Shown in pieces: positions 16,112-22,832 of a DNA stretch of 35,455 bases. The stretch comes from a virus. The stretch spans positions 1 to 35,455 of IMG/VR virus record IMGVR_UViG_3300023179_000286. One strand, written 5' to 3'. The notes under the pieces were generated by a model. It made no database searches and was not told where the DNA came from. It saw only the letters and a list, made by a program, of their open reading frames with translations. Within the stretch, counting starts at the first letter, position 1; each line of letters opens with the position of its first letter. Position numbers and translations under genes: made by a program.

Positions 16112-18061
16112 ATGACCAAAACTCTTCCCAGTTTCTATCAGCAATTCATCCATCTTTCAAGGTACTCACGGTGGCTTGAAAGCGAAGGCAGACGAGAAAC
16201 ATGGGAAGAAACTGTTGCTCGTTATTTCCGTTTCTTTGACGGGCACTGGGCAGACAAGGGCGTAAAGATTCCCAAGTCTGTTCGTGAAGAATTGGAAGCC
16301 GCTATTCTTAATTTGGAAATAATGCCGTCCATGCGTTCACTAATGACCGCAGGCGAAGCACTACAGCGTGACAACACCGCAGGCTACAACTGCTCGTATG
16401 TGGCAGTAAACAAGGTGCGTGCGTTTGATGAAATCCTGTATGTGCTTATGTGCGGCACAGGCGTGGGCTTCTCTGTGGAGCGGCAGTATGTGGAGAAACT
16501 ACCCACTATTGCAGAGCAATTCAGCAACTCCGACACCGTGATTGTGGTCAAGGACTCCAAAGAAGGTTGGGCCAAGGCGTATCGTGAACTGGTTTCGCTC
16601 CTGATTGGCGGACAGATTCCGTCATGGGACACCAGTAAGATTCGTCCCGCTGGTGCTCGTCTCAAGACATTTGGCGGTCGTGCAAGCGGTCCTCGCCCAC
16701 TTGAAGAACTGTTCCGTTTCACTGTTGACACTTTCAAGCGAGCCGCAGGACGCAAACTCACTTCAATGGAATGCCATGACATTATTTGCAAGGTAGCAGA
16801 AGTGGTGGTTGTGGGTGGTGTGCGTCGTTCTGCACTCATCTCTCTGTCCAATCTGACAGACGAGCGTATGCGTAATGCCAAGAGTGGTGCGTGGTGGAAC
16901 GAGAATCCACAACGGGCACTGGCTAACAACAGCGTGGCGTACAAGGAGAAGCCCGAGATTGGCACATTCATGGAAGAGTGGCTGTCTCTGTACAACAGCA
17001 AGAGCGGTGAGCGTGGCATCTTTAACCGTGAGGCTGCACAGAAGACTGTGGAAAAGTTGGGTGAGCGTCGTGATGCCACTTACGAGTTCGGCACGAATCC
17101 GTGCTCTGAAATTATTCTGCGTGACAAGCAGTTCTGCAATCTGAGTGAAGTAATTGTTCGCAAAGACGATACAGAAGACACCCTGAAGCGTAAAGTGCGG
17201 CTTGCTGCCATTCTTGGCACATGGCAGGCTAGTCTGACCCATTTCCCGTACCTGTCTAGTGAGTGGAAGAAGAACTGTGAAGAAGAAGCACTGCTTGGTG
17301 TGTCACTCACAGGTATTCTTGACAATGCCATGATGCGAGACAACACCGAAAACTTGCAGCACATTCTTGAGTCGCTTCGTGACCATGCCGTGGCTACCAA
17401 CAAGGAGTGGGCAAAGCGGATTGGCATCAACCCCGCAGCGGCTATTACTTGTGTCAAGCCTAGTGGAACCGTATCGCAGTTGACTGATTCTGCAAGCGGC
17501 ATCCACGCTCGTCACAACGAGTACTATATTCGCACCGTTCGTGCGGATCGCAAAGACCCCCTGTGTCAGTTTATGATTGACAAGGGCTTCCCACACGAAC
17601 CGTGCAATATGCGTCCTGACCATACGATGGTGTTCTCGTTCCCCATGAAGGCTGTGGGTTCTGTGACCCGCAACGACATGACGGCTATTGAACACCTTGA
17701 ATTGTGGTTGGCGTATCAGCGGCACTGGACAGAACACAAGCCAAGTATTACAGTTAGTGTAAAAGAAGATGAGTGGATGGCTGTTGGAGCATGGGTATAC
17801 GAGAATTTTGATGAAATAAGCGGTGTTTCATTCTTGCCTATGGATCTCGGAACATATCGTCAAGCACCATATCAGGATTGCACAAAAGAAGAATACGAAA
17901 AACTGCTGTCTACCATGCCAAAAGAAATAGATTGGTCCGAACTTCAAAAATACGAAACCACAGATCATACATCAGGAACACAAACATTTGCCTGCACTGC
18001 TGGCTCTTGTGAGTTGGTTGATATTTCATCTTCTTCTACGGAATTCCCCACACAACGCTGA
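16112..18061 (+). CDS. nrdJ: Ribonucleotide reductase, class II (adenosylcobalamin-dependent)
   Basis: 649 aa from ATG 16112, chosen because GGAGG at 16102-16106 is ideally spaced before it; an ATG at 16100 overlaps that site. The N-terminus FIHLSRYSRW and GRRETWEETV match monomeric class II RNRs. Redox and radical residues are visible: C94 (GYNCSY), NPCSEI with C331 and E333, FCNLSE with C342, and the C-terminal CTAGSC pair (C628, C633). The 331/333/342 spacing is identical to C408/E410/C419 of the Lactobacillus triphosphate reductase. The enzyme reduces ribonucleotides to deoxyribonucleotides with a B12 radical, so it needs no oxygen or second subunit, but does need host cobalamin. The last ~100 codons are more A-rich than the rest, next to an HNH gene. 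Confidence 0.93.
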   Translation: MTKTLPSFYQQFIHLSRYSRWLESEGRRETWEETVARYFRFFDGHWADKGVKIPKSVREELEAAILNLEIMPSMRSLMTAGEALQRDNTAGYNCSYVAVNKVRAFDEILYVLMCGTGVGFSVERQYVEKLPTIAEQFSNSDTVIVVKDSKEGWAKAYRELVSLLIGGQIPSWDTSKIRPAGARLKTFGGRASGPRPLEELFRFTVDTFKRAAGRKLTSMECHDIICKVAEVVVVGGVRRSALISLSNLTDERMRNAKSGAWWNENPQRALANNSVAYKEKPEIGTFMEEWLSLYNSKSGERGIFNREAAQKTVEKLGERRDATYEFGTNPCSEIILRDKQFCNLSEVIVRKDDTEDTLKRKVRLAAILGTWQASLTHFPYLSSEWKKNCEEEALLGVSLTGILDNAMMRDNTENLQHILESLRDHAVATNKEWAKRIGINPAAAITCVKPSGTVSQLTDSASGIHARHNEYYIRTVRADRKDPLCQFMIDKGFPHEPCNMRPDHTMVFSFPMKAVGSVTRNDMTAIEHLELWLAYQRHWTEHKPSITVSVKEDEWMAVGAWVYENFDEISGVSFLPMDLGTYRQAPYQDCTKEEYEKLLSTMPKEIDWSELQKYETTDHTSGTQTFACTAGSCELVDISSSSTEFPTQR

Positions 18062-18089
18062 TTACTTTGGTACTGAAATGTACATGGAG

Positions 18090-18097
18090 CATAAATA
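18090..18097 (+). promoter_or_regulatory. Late-promoter-like octamer CATAAATA
   Basis: Located 15 bases before ATG 18113 of the HNH gene; the ribosome site TGGAGGG lies between them. T4 intron-free homing endonuclease genes are often under late control, which fits this arrangement. Confidence 0.5.
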
Positions 18098-18112
18098 TGT
18101 AATGGAGGGTTT

Positions 18113-18694
18113 ATGCTACCAAAACAAAAAGCCAAATTACACAGACATCATATAAAGCCCAAACACATGGGGGGAAGTGATGAAACAGAAAACATAGTGT
18201 TCTTATCTGTGGAAGAACACGCAGAAGCACATAGATTGTTGTGGGAACAACACAAAAAAGAAGAGGACTATATTGCTTGGAAAGCATTGTCTGGACAGAT
18301 ACAAAAGATGGAAGCAACAAGAATGGCTATAGTCAACAGCAACAAAACAAGAGTGATTAGTCAAAAGACAAGAACTCTGATAGGGAATAAGAGTAAGGGA
18401 AGACAGAGCAAGTTGAACTATGTTACCTCTGAGGAGACAAAGGACAAGATACGAAAAAGCGTAAAAAAAACGCACAGAGAAACAGACTATACCAAAGATC
18501 GTAGACAGACATATGAAATAGTTTTTCCAAATGGATCAAAGGAAACAACCAACAACATAGAAAAGTTCTGCGAAATGAACGCAAGTGTCCCTAGCCCATC
18601 TTGCATAAGAACTCAACATCATAGAGGAAAAATAATTTGGACAAAAGGAAAGTACTCTGGGTTTTGTATACAAAAGATTGACCTGACTACATAA
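18113..18694 (+). CDS. HNH homing-type endonuclease
   Basis: 193 aa. The N-terminus has HRHHIKPKHMGGSDETENIV, an HNH core (H-H ... N), followed by EEHAEAHRLLWE, the usual continuation in phage HNH enzymes. The middle segment SEETKDKIRKSVKKTH resembles NUMOD3-type DNA-binding modules, and the C-terminal YEIVFPNGSKET...FCEMN resembles the helix-turn-helix tails of Seg/homing enzymes. It is A-rich compared with nrdJ. It is free-standing: the upstream nrdJ gene ends with its normal C-terminal Cys pair, so no intron is evident. Homing endonucleases beside ribonucleotide reductase genes are common in T4-like phages; a cut site in nrdJ of related phages is the natural hypothesis. Confidence 0.85.
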   Translation: MLPKQKAKLHRHHIKPKHMGGSDETENIVFLSVEEHAEAHRLLWEQHKKEEDYIAWKALSGQIQKMEATRMAIVNSNKTRVISQKTRTLIGNKSKGRQSKLNYVTSEETKDKIRKSVKKTHRETDYTKDRRQTYEIVFPNGSKETTNNIEKFCEMNASVPSPSCIRTQHHRGKIIWTKGKYSGFCIQKIDLTT

Positions 18695-18714
18695 ACTTCG
18701 CAGGCTTGTGCCCC

Positions 18715-18735
18715 GCTAGAGATAGCATCTCTAGC
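18715..18735 (+). other. Hairpin, 9-bp stem with 3-base loop
   Basis: GCTAGAGAT and ATCTCTAGC pair perfectly around AGC, just after the HNH gene and four bases before the terminator palindrome. It has no T-run of its own. It may protect the mRNA 3' end or form a two-hairpin terminator with the next element. Confidence 0.6.
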
Positions 18736-18738
18736 CCG

Positions 18739-18769
18739 ACAACCCCCGTGCACGGGGGTTGTTTCTTTT
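18739..18769 (+). terminator. Rho-independent terminator with perfect 24-base palindrome
   Basis: Bases 18739-18762 are a perfect inverted repeat (ACAACCCCCGTG and its complement) followed by TTCTTTT. The GC-rich stem and U-tract make a strong terminator. It is immediately followed by TATAAATA, separating the HNH transcript from the next gene. Confidence 0.85.
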
Positions 18770-18770
18770 G

Positions 18771-18778
18771 TATAAATA
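18771..18778 (+). promoter_or_regulatory. Late promoter TATAAATA (exact T4 consensus)
   Basis: Exact match to the T4 late promoter consensus, directly after the terminator and 19 bases before ATG 18798, with GAGGAG between as ribosome site. Confidence 0.7.
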
Positions 18779-18797
18779 ATCGAAGAGGAGATGCTTA

Positions 18798-19343
18798 ATG
18801 GATAACCTACACGAACAAATAGACGAAATTCGGGAGTACACTGCTGCTCTTGAAGCAGTGCTGCTGTCCCTGTGCGAAGAACTGGGTCTTGATCCCCAAG
18901 CCTTGATGGAAGACATCCAAACACCAGAGCGAGCAGCAGAACTCAAAAGCAAAATAATGAAGTTGCGTACTAAATTTGCGAAGACGGGTGGCAGCCAGCG
19001 GGTCGCGGATGCACACCGTAAGGCAGAAGTACAAAGGCACAAAGAAGAAAAATCAAAAACCGTTTACGGCAAGGGCGGCAAGCCTGCTAAAAAGGGTTCA
19101 GAAGACTATAAAAAAGGCAAGCAGCGTGAAAGAGATTTGGCTGCTAAACGCCGAAATGAGGCTGAACTGCATAAGAAACAGAAAGCCAAAAGTGCAGCGT
19201 GGCACAAAAGCCAAGCAAACAATCCTGAACACCAACTTCAAATGGCAGGCTATCGTAATGAGGCAGGTAGAGATGGAGACACAGGCGAAAGTTTCATGCG
19301 TGCTATTGGGATTCGGCAAAGCAAAGGCAATCCTTTCAGATAA
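18798..19343 (+). CDS. Small basic protein, paralogue 1 of a tandem pair
   Basis: 181 aa. The N-terminal domain EYTAALEAVLLSLCEELGLDP...MEDIQTPER is shared nearly residue-for-residue with the next gene. A strongly basic, helical middle follows, containing VYGKGGKPAKKGSEDY, a module also present in the next gene and twice in the minus-strand protein at 25448-27337. The C-terminus has LQMAGYRNEAG and SFMRAIGIRQSKG. No signal or membrane segment and no catalytic motif. It has its own terminator and late promoter cassette upstream. Composition and late control fit an abundant virion-interior or DNA-associated protein; this is inference. Confidence 0.75.
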   Translation: MDNLHEQIDEIREYTAALEAVLLSLCEELGLDPQALMEDIQTPERAAELKSKIMKLRTKFAKTGGSQRVADAHRKAEVQRHKEEKSKTVYGKGGKPAKKGSEDYKKGKQRERDLAAKRRNEAELHKKQKAKSAAWHKSQANNPEHQLQMAGYRNEAGRDGDTGESFMRAIGIRQSKGNPFR

Positions 19344-19370
19344 AAATTGTACAAAATCTAAACAAAACCA

Positions 19371-19397
19371 AACCCCGTGCACGGCGGTTGTTTCTTT
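19371..19397 (+). terminator. Degenerate copy of the terminator palindrome
   Basis: AACCCCGTG pairs with CACGGCGGTT with one bulged C (19385), followed by GTTTCTTT. It is a diverged copy of the element at 18739-18769 and again leads straight into TATAAATA. Confidence 0.65.
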
Positions 19398-19404
19398 ATA
19401 AATA
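19397..19404 (+). promoter_or_regulatory. Late promoter TATAAATA (exact consensus)
   Basis: Exact consensus, fused to the T-run of the terminator copy, 20 bases before ATG 19425 with AAGGAG between. Confidence 0.7.
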
Positions 19405-19424
19405 CAGGACAAGGAGAAATTACC

Positions 19425-20033
19425 ATGTCCCGATTCAATACCAACACATTCCGTTCGCTCAACGAGAGCATTGCTCGCGTCCAAAACCCACAAGCCGCTC
19501 TTGATGAGGCTATGGAGTACACTGCTGCTCTTGAAACAGTGCTGCTGTCTCTTTGCGAAGAACTAGACCTTGATCCTAATGCTCTACTGGAAGATGTGCA
19601 GACTTTCGAGCGTAAAATAGAAACCCAAGCAGAGACTCGGAGACTACAACGACAACGCGATGCCGCCAGACGCAGGAATACTGCGGCAGGCGATAAACAG
19701 GAGAGAAGTGCATCCGCAAAGTTACGCCACCGCTACAAACGCGATATGAAAGAACTCGCTAGCAAACAACTCTACGCCAAAGGTGGCAAGGTGGTTCGCA
19801 AGGGTACGAAAAAGTACAATCAAGAAATGGAACGATCCAAGAAGCAAACAGCAGCCCATGAAAAGGCAACGCAGAAAAAATTCGATGCAGAAATGGCTCG
19901 TATAAGGAAAGATCCTGCGGCATATGAACTTTACAACGCACAGATGGCTGGTTATGGTGATGTACAGTCCTATCGCAGAGCAACACAGCCAAAAGGACCA
20001 GATCCGCATAATGGATATGCTGGTTGGTGGTAA
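19425..20033 (+). CDS. Small basic protein, paralogue 2 of the tandem pair
   Basis: 202 aa from ATG 19425, preferred because AAGGAG precedes it and the promoter lies just upstream; an earlier in-frame start would fall inside the terminator. It starts with FNTNTFRSLNESIARVQ, where L12-N13-E14|S15 fits the (I/L)xE cleavage pattern of T4-type prohead protease. Then EYTAALETVLLSLCEELDLDP aligns with paralogue 1. The Arg/Lys-rich middle contains LYAKGGKVVRKGTKKY. The C-terminus has AQMAGYGDVQSYRRAT, matching QMAGYRNEAG of paralogue 1. A short direct repeat of the SYRRAT coding sequence lies just beyond the stop. Probable internal virion protein; function unknown. Confidence 0.75.
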   Translation: MSRFNTNTFRSLNESIARVQNPQAALDEAMEYTAALETVLLSLCEELDLDPNALLEDVQTFERKIETQAETRRLQRQRDAARRRNTAAGDKQERSASAKLRHRYKRDMKELASKQLYAKGGKVVRKGTKKYNQEMERSKKQTAAHEKATQKKFDAEMARIRKDPAAYELYNAQMAGYGDVQSYRRATQPKGPDPHNGYAGWW

Positions 20034-20055
20034 CGAGTCCTATCGCAGAGCAACA
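19966..20055 (+). repeat. 20-bp direct repeat straddling the stop codon
   Basis: AGTCCTATCGCAGAGCAACA occurs at 19966-19985 (coding SYRRAT) and again at 20036-20055, 70 bases later and out of frame, just after the stop at 20031-20033. This suggests a duplication or recombination scar at the gene end. Confidence 0.9.
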
Positions 20056-20061
20056 ACACAC

Positions 20062-20082
20062 AACCCCCGCAAGGGGGTTTTT
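20062..20082 (+). terminator. Rho-independent terminator
   Basis: AACCCCC, loop GCAA, GGGGGTT, then TTT: a 7-bp stem with a GNRA tetraloop and U-tract after paralogue 2. The core stem resembles the two upstream terminators but the loop differs and no TAAATA follows. Confidence 0.85.
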
Positions 20083-20146
20083 CTTTTAGCACAAACCTTC
20101 AAGAAATTTTAACATTTTTGTGTTGGTGAGTGGGCTAGATATTTGT

Positions 20147-20917
20147 ATGCAGAGAGCGGGATTCATATCTCTTCTGCTAGCCCTCTCACTACTCTTCGGG
20201 GCATGTGACGAGGTATACCCGCCTCAAAAATCCGAATCAATTCCATCAGGGGAGCCTCTCACAACTCTACCGTGGTTCATGGAGGGGTTCTCCCTGATGG
20301 ACGAGCATACCGAAGACCTTGCTGTTGGACGCTTAGTCACAAATAAAGGCGAGGAAATTGGATCAGCAGTACTAATCGCTCCCACAGTGATCCTGACCGC
20401 AGGGCACTGTATGCAGGACGGCGATATTGCTGAATTTACCACAGGATGCGAGCGGTATAAGATTACCGCTTACAAGTTGCATCCGCTGTTCAAGGTGCAG
20501 GAACACATTTTAATGGACTTGGCTATTGCAGTATTGGATCGCCCGTGCTGTGCCCAACCTATCCATTTTCTAAATGCTGATACCAATCGTTACGAACGGG
20601 GCGAGCCGCTGACTGTTATTGGATTTGGTGGTGGCTACAAACGCCACAGCCATCCTGAAGTGTTTAACTACTACGGAACCCTAATTGAAGACCCCACCGC
20701 ATTCAAGTTCCTGCCGTTAGAAGGCACAGTATATTTTGGTGATTCGGGTGGGGCTGTACTGGACGGCAAAGGGGTTCTCGTGGGCATTGTTAGTGCTTTG
20801 GGCTACAGCAACGGGCACATTTACGAAAACTCTGCCACACGATTAGACTTGGCATCTGATTGGGTAAAAACCACAACACTAGAACTTTCTGGTGTTCCGC
20901 TGGAGGTGGCTCCATGA
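20147..20917 (+). CDS. Trypsin-like (S1) serine protease lipoprotein
   Basis: 256 aa from ATG 20147. The N-terminus is a lipoprotein signal: MQRAG, a hydrophobic stretch, then LFGAC with the lipidated Cys at residue 20 followed by Asp. The mature part has the S1 triad: H87 in TAGHC, D124 in MDLAIAVL, S200 in GDSGGAVL, plus GSAVLIAPTVILTAGHC and the late GIVSALGY strand. All three catalytic residues are present. The expected location is the cell envelope of the infected host, anchored by lipid. There is no obvious ribosome site; a GTG at 20120 would lengthen the N-terminus. It follows a terminator and overlaps a 26-aa membrane peptide by ATGA. Possible jobs are envelope protein cleavage at lysis, exclusion or virulence; none is proven. 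Confidence 0.85.
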   Translation: MQRAGFISLLLALSLLFGACDEVYPPQKSESIPSGEPLTTLPWFMEGFSLMDEHTEDLAVGRLVTNKGEEIGSAVLIAPTVILTAGHCMQDGDIAEFTTGCERYKITAYKLHPLFKVQEHILMDLAIAVLDRPCCAQPIHFLNADTNRYERGEPLTVIGFGGGYKRHSHPEVFNYYGTLIEDPTAFKFLPLEGTVYFGDSGGAVLDGKGVLVGIVSALGYSNGHIYENSATRLDLASDWVKTTTLELSGVPLEVAP

Positions 20918-20994
20918 GCAGACTTCAAAAGGTTCTAGTGTGTGCTTGCAGTTTTTGCGTTGGGCTACTGCTTGCCCGCCTTATGGGATTTTAG
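20914..20994 (+). CDS. 26-aa membrane peptide
   Basis: ATG overlaps the protease stop (ATGA) and GGAGG lies ~9 bases upstream. The peptide is MSRLQKVLVC then a single hydrophobic segment ending LLLARLMGF: a basic N-terminus and one membrane span, with three Cys. Its stop TAG overlaps the stop of the convergent minus-strand gene. Translational coupling suggests a partner of the protease, or a small lysis or envelope peptide. Confidence 0.5.
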   Translation: MSRLQKVLVCACSFCVGLLLARLMGF

Positions 20995-21212
20995 GCTCCG
21001 TCTTCTGTGTGAACAGGCTCAACGGCAGGTTGTGCTGCTGCCTGTGCTGCGTCCAACTGCTTTTGTAGTTCAGCCTTTTCCTTGAGGGCAATCTCAAGTT
21101 TGGCTTCGGCTAGAATCACCGAACTTGTAAGCGAGTGGACACGCTTCTCCAACAGGGGGATCAGCACGGTTTCATTGTAATTTTCAGTTTGCGGTTGTGG
21201 CATTGGAAACAT
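20991..21212 (-). CDS. Coiled-coil protein of 73 aa
   Basis: Start ATG at 21212 follows AAAGGAGGAATACAATT, a strong ribosome site, and a late-type octamer 21 bases further upstream. Residues ~20-58 form a heptad-like helix (LLEKRVHSLTSSVI, AKLEIALKEKAELQKQLDAAQ), then a Pro/Ala tail ending TEDGA. No membrane or signal sequence. It converges with the 26-aa peptide gene. Possibly a small virion or assembly protein; no family recognised. Confidence 0.75.
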   Translation of the reverse strand: MFPMPQPQTENYNETVLIPLLEKRVHSLTSSVILAEAKLEIALKEKAELQKQLDAAQAAAQPAVEPVHTEDGA

Positions 21213-21233
21213 AATTGTATTCCTCCTTTCCTG

Positions 21234-21241
21234 TATTTAGG
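21234..21241 (-). promoter_or_regulatory. Late-promoter-like octamer CCTAAATA (minus strand)
   Basis: Reads CCTAAATA on the minus strand, 21 bases before the ATG of the 73-aa coiled-coil gene. It is back to back with the plus-strand octamer at 21250-21257, forming a divergent late promoter pair. Confidence 0.55.
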
Positions 21242-21249
21242 CTAGCCAC

Positions 21250-21257
21250 CATAAATA
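21250..21257 (+). promoter_or_regulatory. Late-promoter-like octamer CATAAATA
   Basis: Only five bases separate it from the ATG at 21263. If it is used as in T4, transcription would start at or next to the start codon, giving a leaderless mRNA. Confidence 0.5.
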
Positions 21258-21262
21258 CCTGT

Positions 21263-21841
21263 ATGGTGATAGCAGGAATTGATTATTCGCTTTGTGGCCC
21301 AGCCGTCTGTTTGTACAACAACCCAGACGATTCGCTGCCGTGGAGCCACGAGTACTGCTCGTTTTATTTCTTGACCGAGAACAAGAAACAATCAGAAATT
21401 CGCACCATGAATATTTACGGCGAGCGGCTGTCTGATTGGAACTCCGATCAGGAACGCTACGAAAGCATTGCAGACTGGGCTATTGACATTGTGATGGGCT
21501 GCTCCCATGTAGCCCTTGAAGGATATGCGTACTCTGCAAGTGGGCGAGTATTTCATATTGCAGAAAACACAGGCATCCTGAAATACAAACTGTACCACTT
21601 GGGCATTCCTCTTACGGTTATTCCACCCACCGAAGTTAAGAAATTTGCAGCAGGCAAAGGCAACGCAGATAAAACTCAAATGTACGATGCGTTTGTGTGG
21701 GAAACAGGTATGCACCTGAAAGCAGTGCTTGCCCCCAACCGTAAGGAAGTGGCTAGCCCTGTTTCAGATATTGTGGACTCGTACTATATTTGCAAACGAA
21801 TGCACGAAACTCTTCGTGCCACAAGCCCTGATGGCGATTAA
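21263..21841 (+). CDS. RuvC-like Holliday junction resolvase / RNase H-fold nuclease
   Basis: 192 aa from ATG 21263, where the first beta strand begins directly: MVIAGIDYS, the usual RuvC opening with catalytic D7. Further family features are HVALEGYAYS (E86), LTVIPPTEVKKFAAGKGNADK and PVSDIVDSYYI (D169 and D172). This is the four-acid RuvC pattern. Family role is cutting four-way DNA junctions, which T4-like phages need before packaging; endonuclease VII does this in T4, so a RuvC-type enzyme would replace it. There is no Shine-Dalgarno. It is a lone plus-strand gene among minus-strand genes, and its stop overlaps the stop of the convergent lipoprotein gene. Confidence 0.8.
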   Translation: MVIAGIDYSLCGPAVCLYNNPDDSLPWSHEYCSFYFLTENKKQSEIRTMNIYGERLSDWNSDQERYESIADWAIDIVMGCSHVALEGYAYSASGRVFHIAENTGILKYKLYHLGIPLTVIPPTEVKKFAAGKGNADKTQMYDAFVWETGMHLKAVLAPNRKEVASPVSDIVDSYYICKRMHETLRATSPDGD

Positions 21842-22146
21842 GAGTTAGCAGGAGGCTGTGGAGGCTGAACTTCTGTAGCCTTTGGCTCTTCCTCTGCGTC
21901 TTCCTTGTCGTCAAGATGAATAGGCTTGTTGATGAATTCCTTCCAAGCCCACGCAAGCACCAAGAACATTACAGGCAGATACCACAGAATCCATCCCCAG
22001 TTCTGACTGATCTGATCGCCGTTGGTGATCTCGTGCTTGAGTTTCATCATAATGACACTATCGGTTGTGTCATCAGGAACAATCATGGGAGCAGTGCTGC
22101 ACCCAGCGAGAAGTAGTCCTGCAAGTAGTCCGTGTACTTTCTTCAT
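21838..22146 (-). CDS. Small lipoprotein with one membrane segment
   Basis: 102 aa, start ATG 22146 with AAAGGGG upstream. It opens MKKVHGLLAGLLLAGCS, a signal peptide with lipobox LAGC (Cys 16). A second hydrophobic segment (WGWILWYLPVMFLVLAWAW) lies at ~50-68, followed by an acidic, Pro-rich tail (DDKEDAEEEP, QPPQPP). A lipid anchor plus a transmembrane segment recalls one-protein spanins that span the periplasm and fuse membranes at lysis, though the space between the anchors is short. It sits 11 bases downstream of a holin-like gene, which supports a lysis role. Other envelope functions are possible. Confidence 0.6.
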   Translation of the reverse strand: MKKVHGLLAGLLLAGCSTAPMIVPDDTTDSVIMMKLKHEITNGDQISQNWGWILWYLPVMFLVLAWAWKEFINKPIHLDDKEDAEEEPKATEVQPPQPPANS

Positions 22147-22157
22147 GGTGTTCCCCT

Positions 22158-22595
22158 TTACGACTTGTTGGCAGCGGCAGCACTACCAAAGTAGAAGCCG
22201 ACAATGCTCACGAGGATTTGGCGAGTTTCAGAAGCAAACAGGAATCCGTTTACTTCCACGAAATACTTACGGGTAGTCTCAGGAAACAGCCCAAAGAACC
22301 CTTCAGGAGTTTTGGCATCCACTTCCACAAATGTGGGTAGTCCAAAGAACGGCAGGATGAATGGAGCAAGCAGGGTGGCAAACAGCACAGCCAGTACGAT
22401 GACTTGGCGGATACCCTTGCCCACATCAAGCGGAACACGCTCTGCGGCTTTGTCTTGGTTCTCGGTGGTCTGCTTGTTGGCAGCGATTAGCCGCTCAAAC
22501 ATTTCCTTTTGGTCTTGACGCTTCTCTGCCATGAAGCGGAACAGGAATCCTGTAGCCGATCCACCCACCAATGATAACAGTTCTGGACTAAACAT
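22158..22595 (-). CDS. Holin-like membrane protein
   Basis: 145 aa, ribosome site AGGAAG before ATG 22595. An N-terminal hydrophobic segment (LLSLVGGSATGFLFRF), a charged helix (EKRQDQKEMFERLIAANKQ), a strong membrane segment (IVLAVLFATLLAPFILPFFG) and a C-terminal one (ILVSIVGFYFGSAAA) give roughly three spans. The arrangement resembles 3TM holins of phages and gene transfer agents. Holins open the inner membrane so endolysin reaches the wall; the lysozyme-like gene in this window is far away at 301-684. A late-type octamer lies 44 bases upstream. Identification rests on topology and pattern only. Confidence 0.55.
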   Translation of the reverse strand: MFSPELLSLVGGSATGFLFRFMAEKRQDQKEMFERLIAANKQTTENQDKAAERVPLDVGKGIRQVIVLAVLFATLLAPFILPFFGLPTFVEVDAKTPEGFFGLFPETTRKYFVEVNGFLFASETRQILVSIVGFYFGSAAAANKS

Positions 22596-22616
22596 AAACC
22601 CACTTCCTTTCTAAAG

Positions 22617-22832
22617 TTAGTGACTTTCAATCACTCTATTATTTATGAGTTTAGCAGTCTTTCGGCGTTGAATATTGAATTTCTTTTTTGCGGGTACAGG
22701 TGGGATATCGCTGCCCAAACCCGCGATTTTACCCCCGCCAACGGTGTTTGTGGGTGCATTGGTGGGCAGACCGCCCCCACCACCCTCTTGTTCCACGAAT
22801 GTGGAGAAGCGTTGCAGTTTACGATGTGCCAT
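22617..22832 (-). CDS. Small basic protein of 71 aa, unknown
   Basis: Start ATG 22832 is chosen because GGAGG lies 11 bases upstream; a TTG at 22850 would add six residues. It overlaps the end of the upstream gene by 14 bases. The product begins MAHRKLQRFSTFVEQE, has a Gly-rich stretch, and ends basic (KKKFNIQRRKTAKLINN). No recognised family. The Gly/Pro-rich, basic nature suggests a disordered virion or scaffold-associated peptide. Confidence 0.6.
   Translation of the reverse strand: MAHRKLQRFSTFVEQEGGGGGLPTNAPTNTVGGGKIAGLGSDIPPVPAKKKFNIQRRKTAKLINNRVIESH
22640..22647 (-). promoter_or_regulatory. Late-promoter-like octamer CATAAATA (minus strand)
   Basis: Lies inside the last codons of the 71-aa gene, 44 bases before the holin-like ATG at 22595. 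It would let the holin/lipoprotein pair be transcribed separately from the structural genes upstream. Confidence 0.45.

Noticed and set aside
16384-17079. 231-codon open frame on the minus strand
   Set aside because: Fully inside nrdJ, whose motifs and length are unambiguous; no start signal.
18061-18113. Group I intron carrying the HNH gene inside nrdJ
   Set aside because: NrdJ ends with its normal CTAGSC tail and a stop before the HNH gene; no downstream exon is present.
18695-18740. tRNA-like structure suggested by the GCTAGAGAT hairpin
   Set aside because: No acceptor, D or T arms can be formed; it is a simple hairpin next to a terminator.
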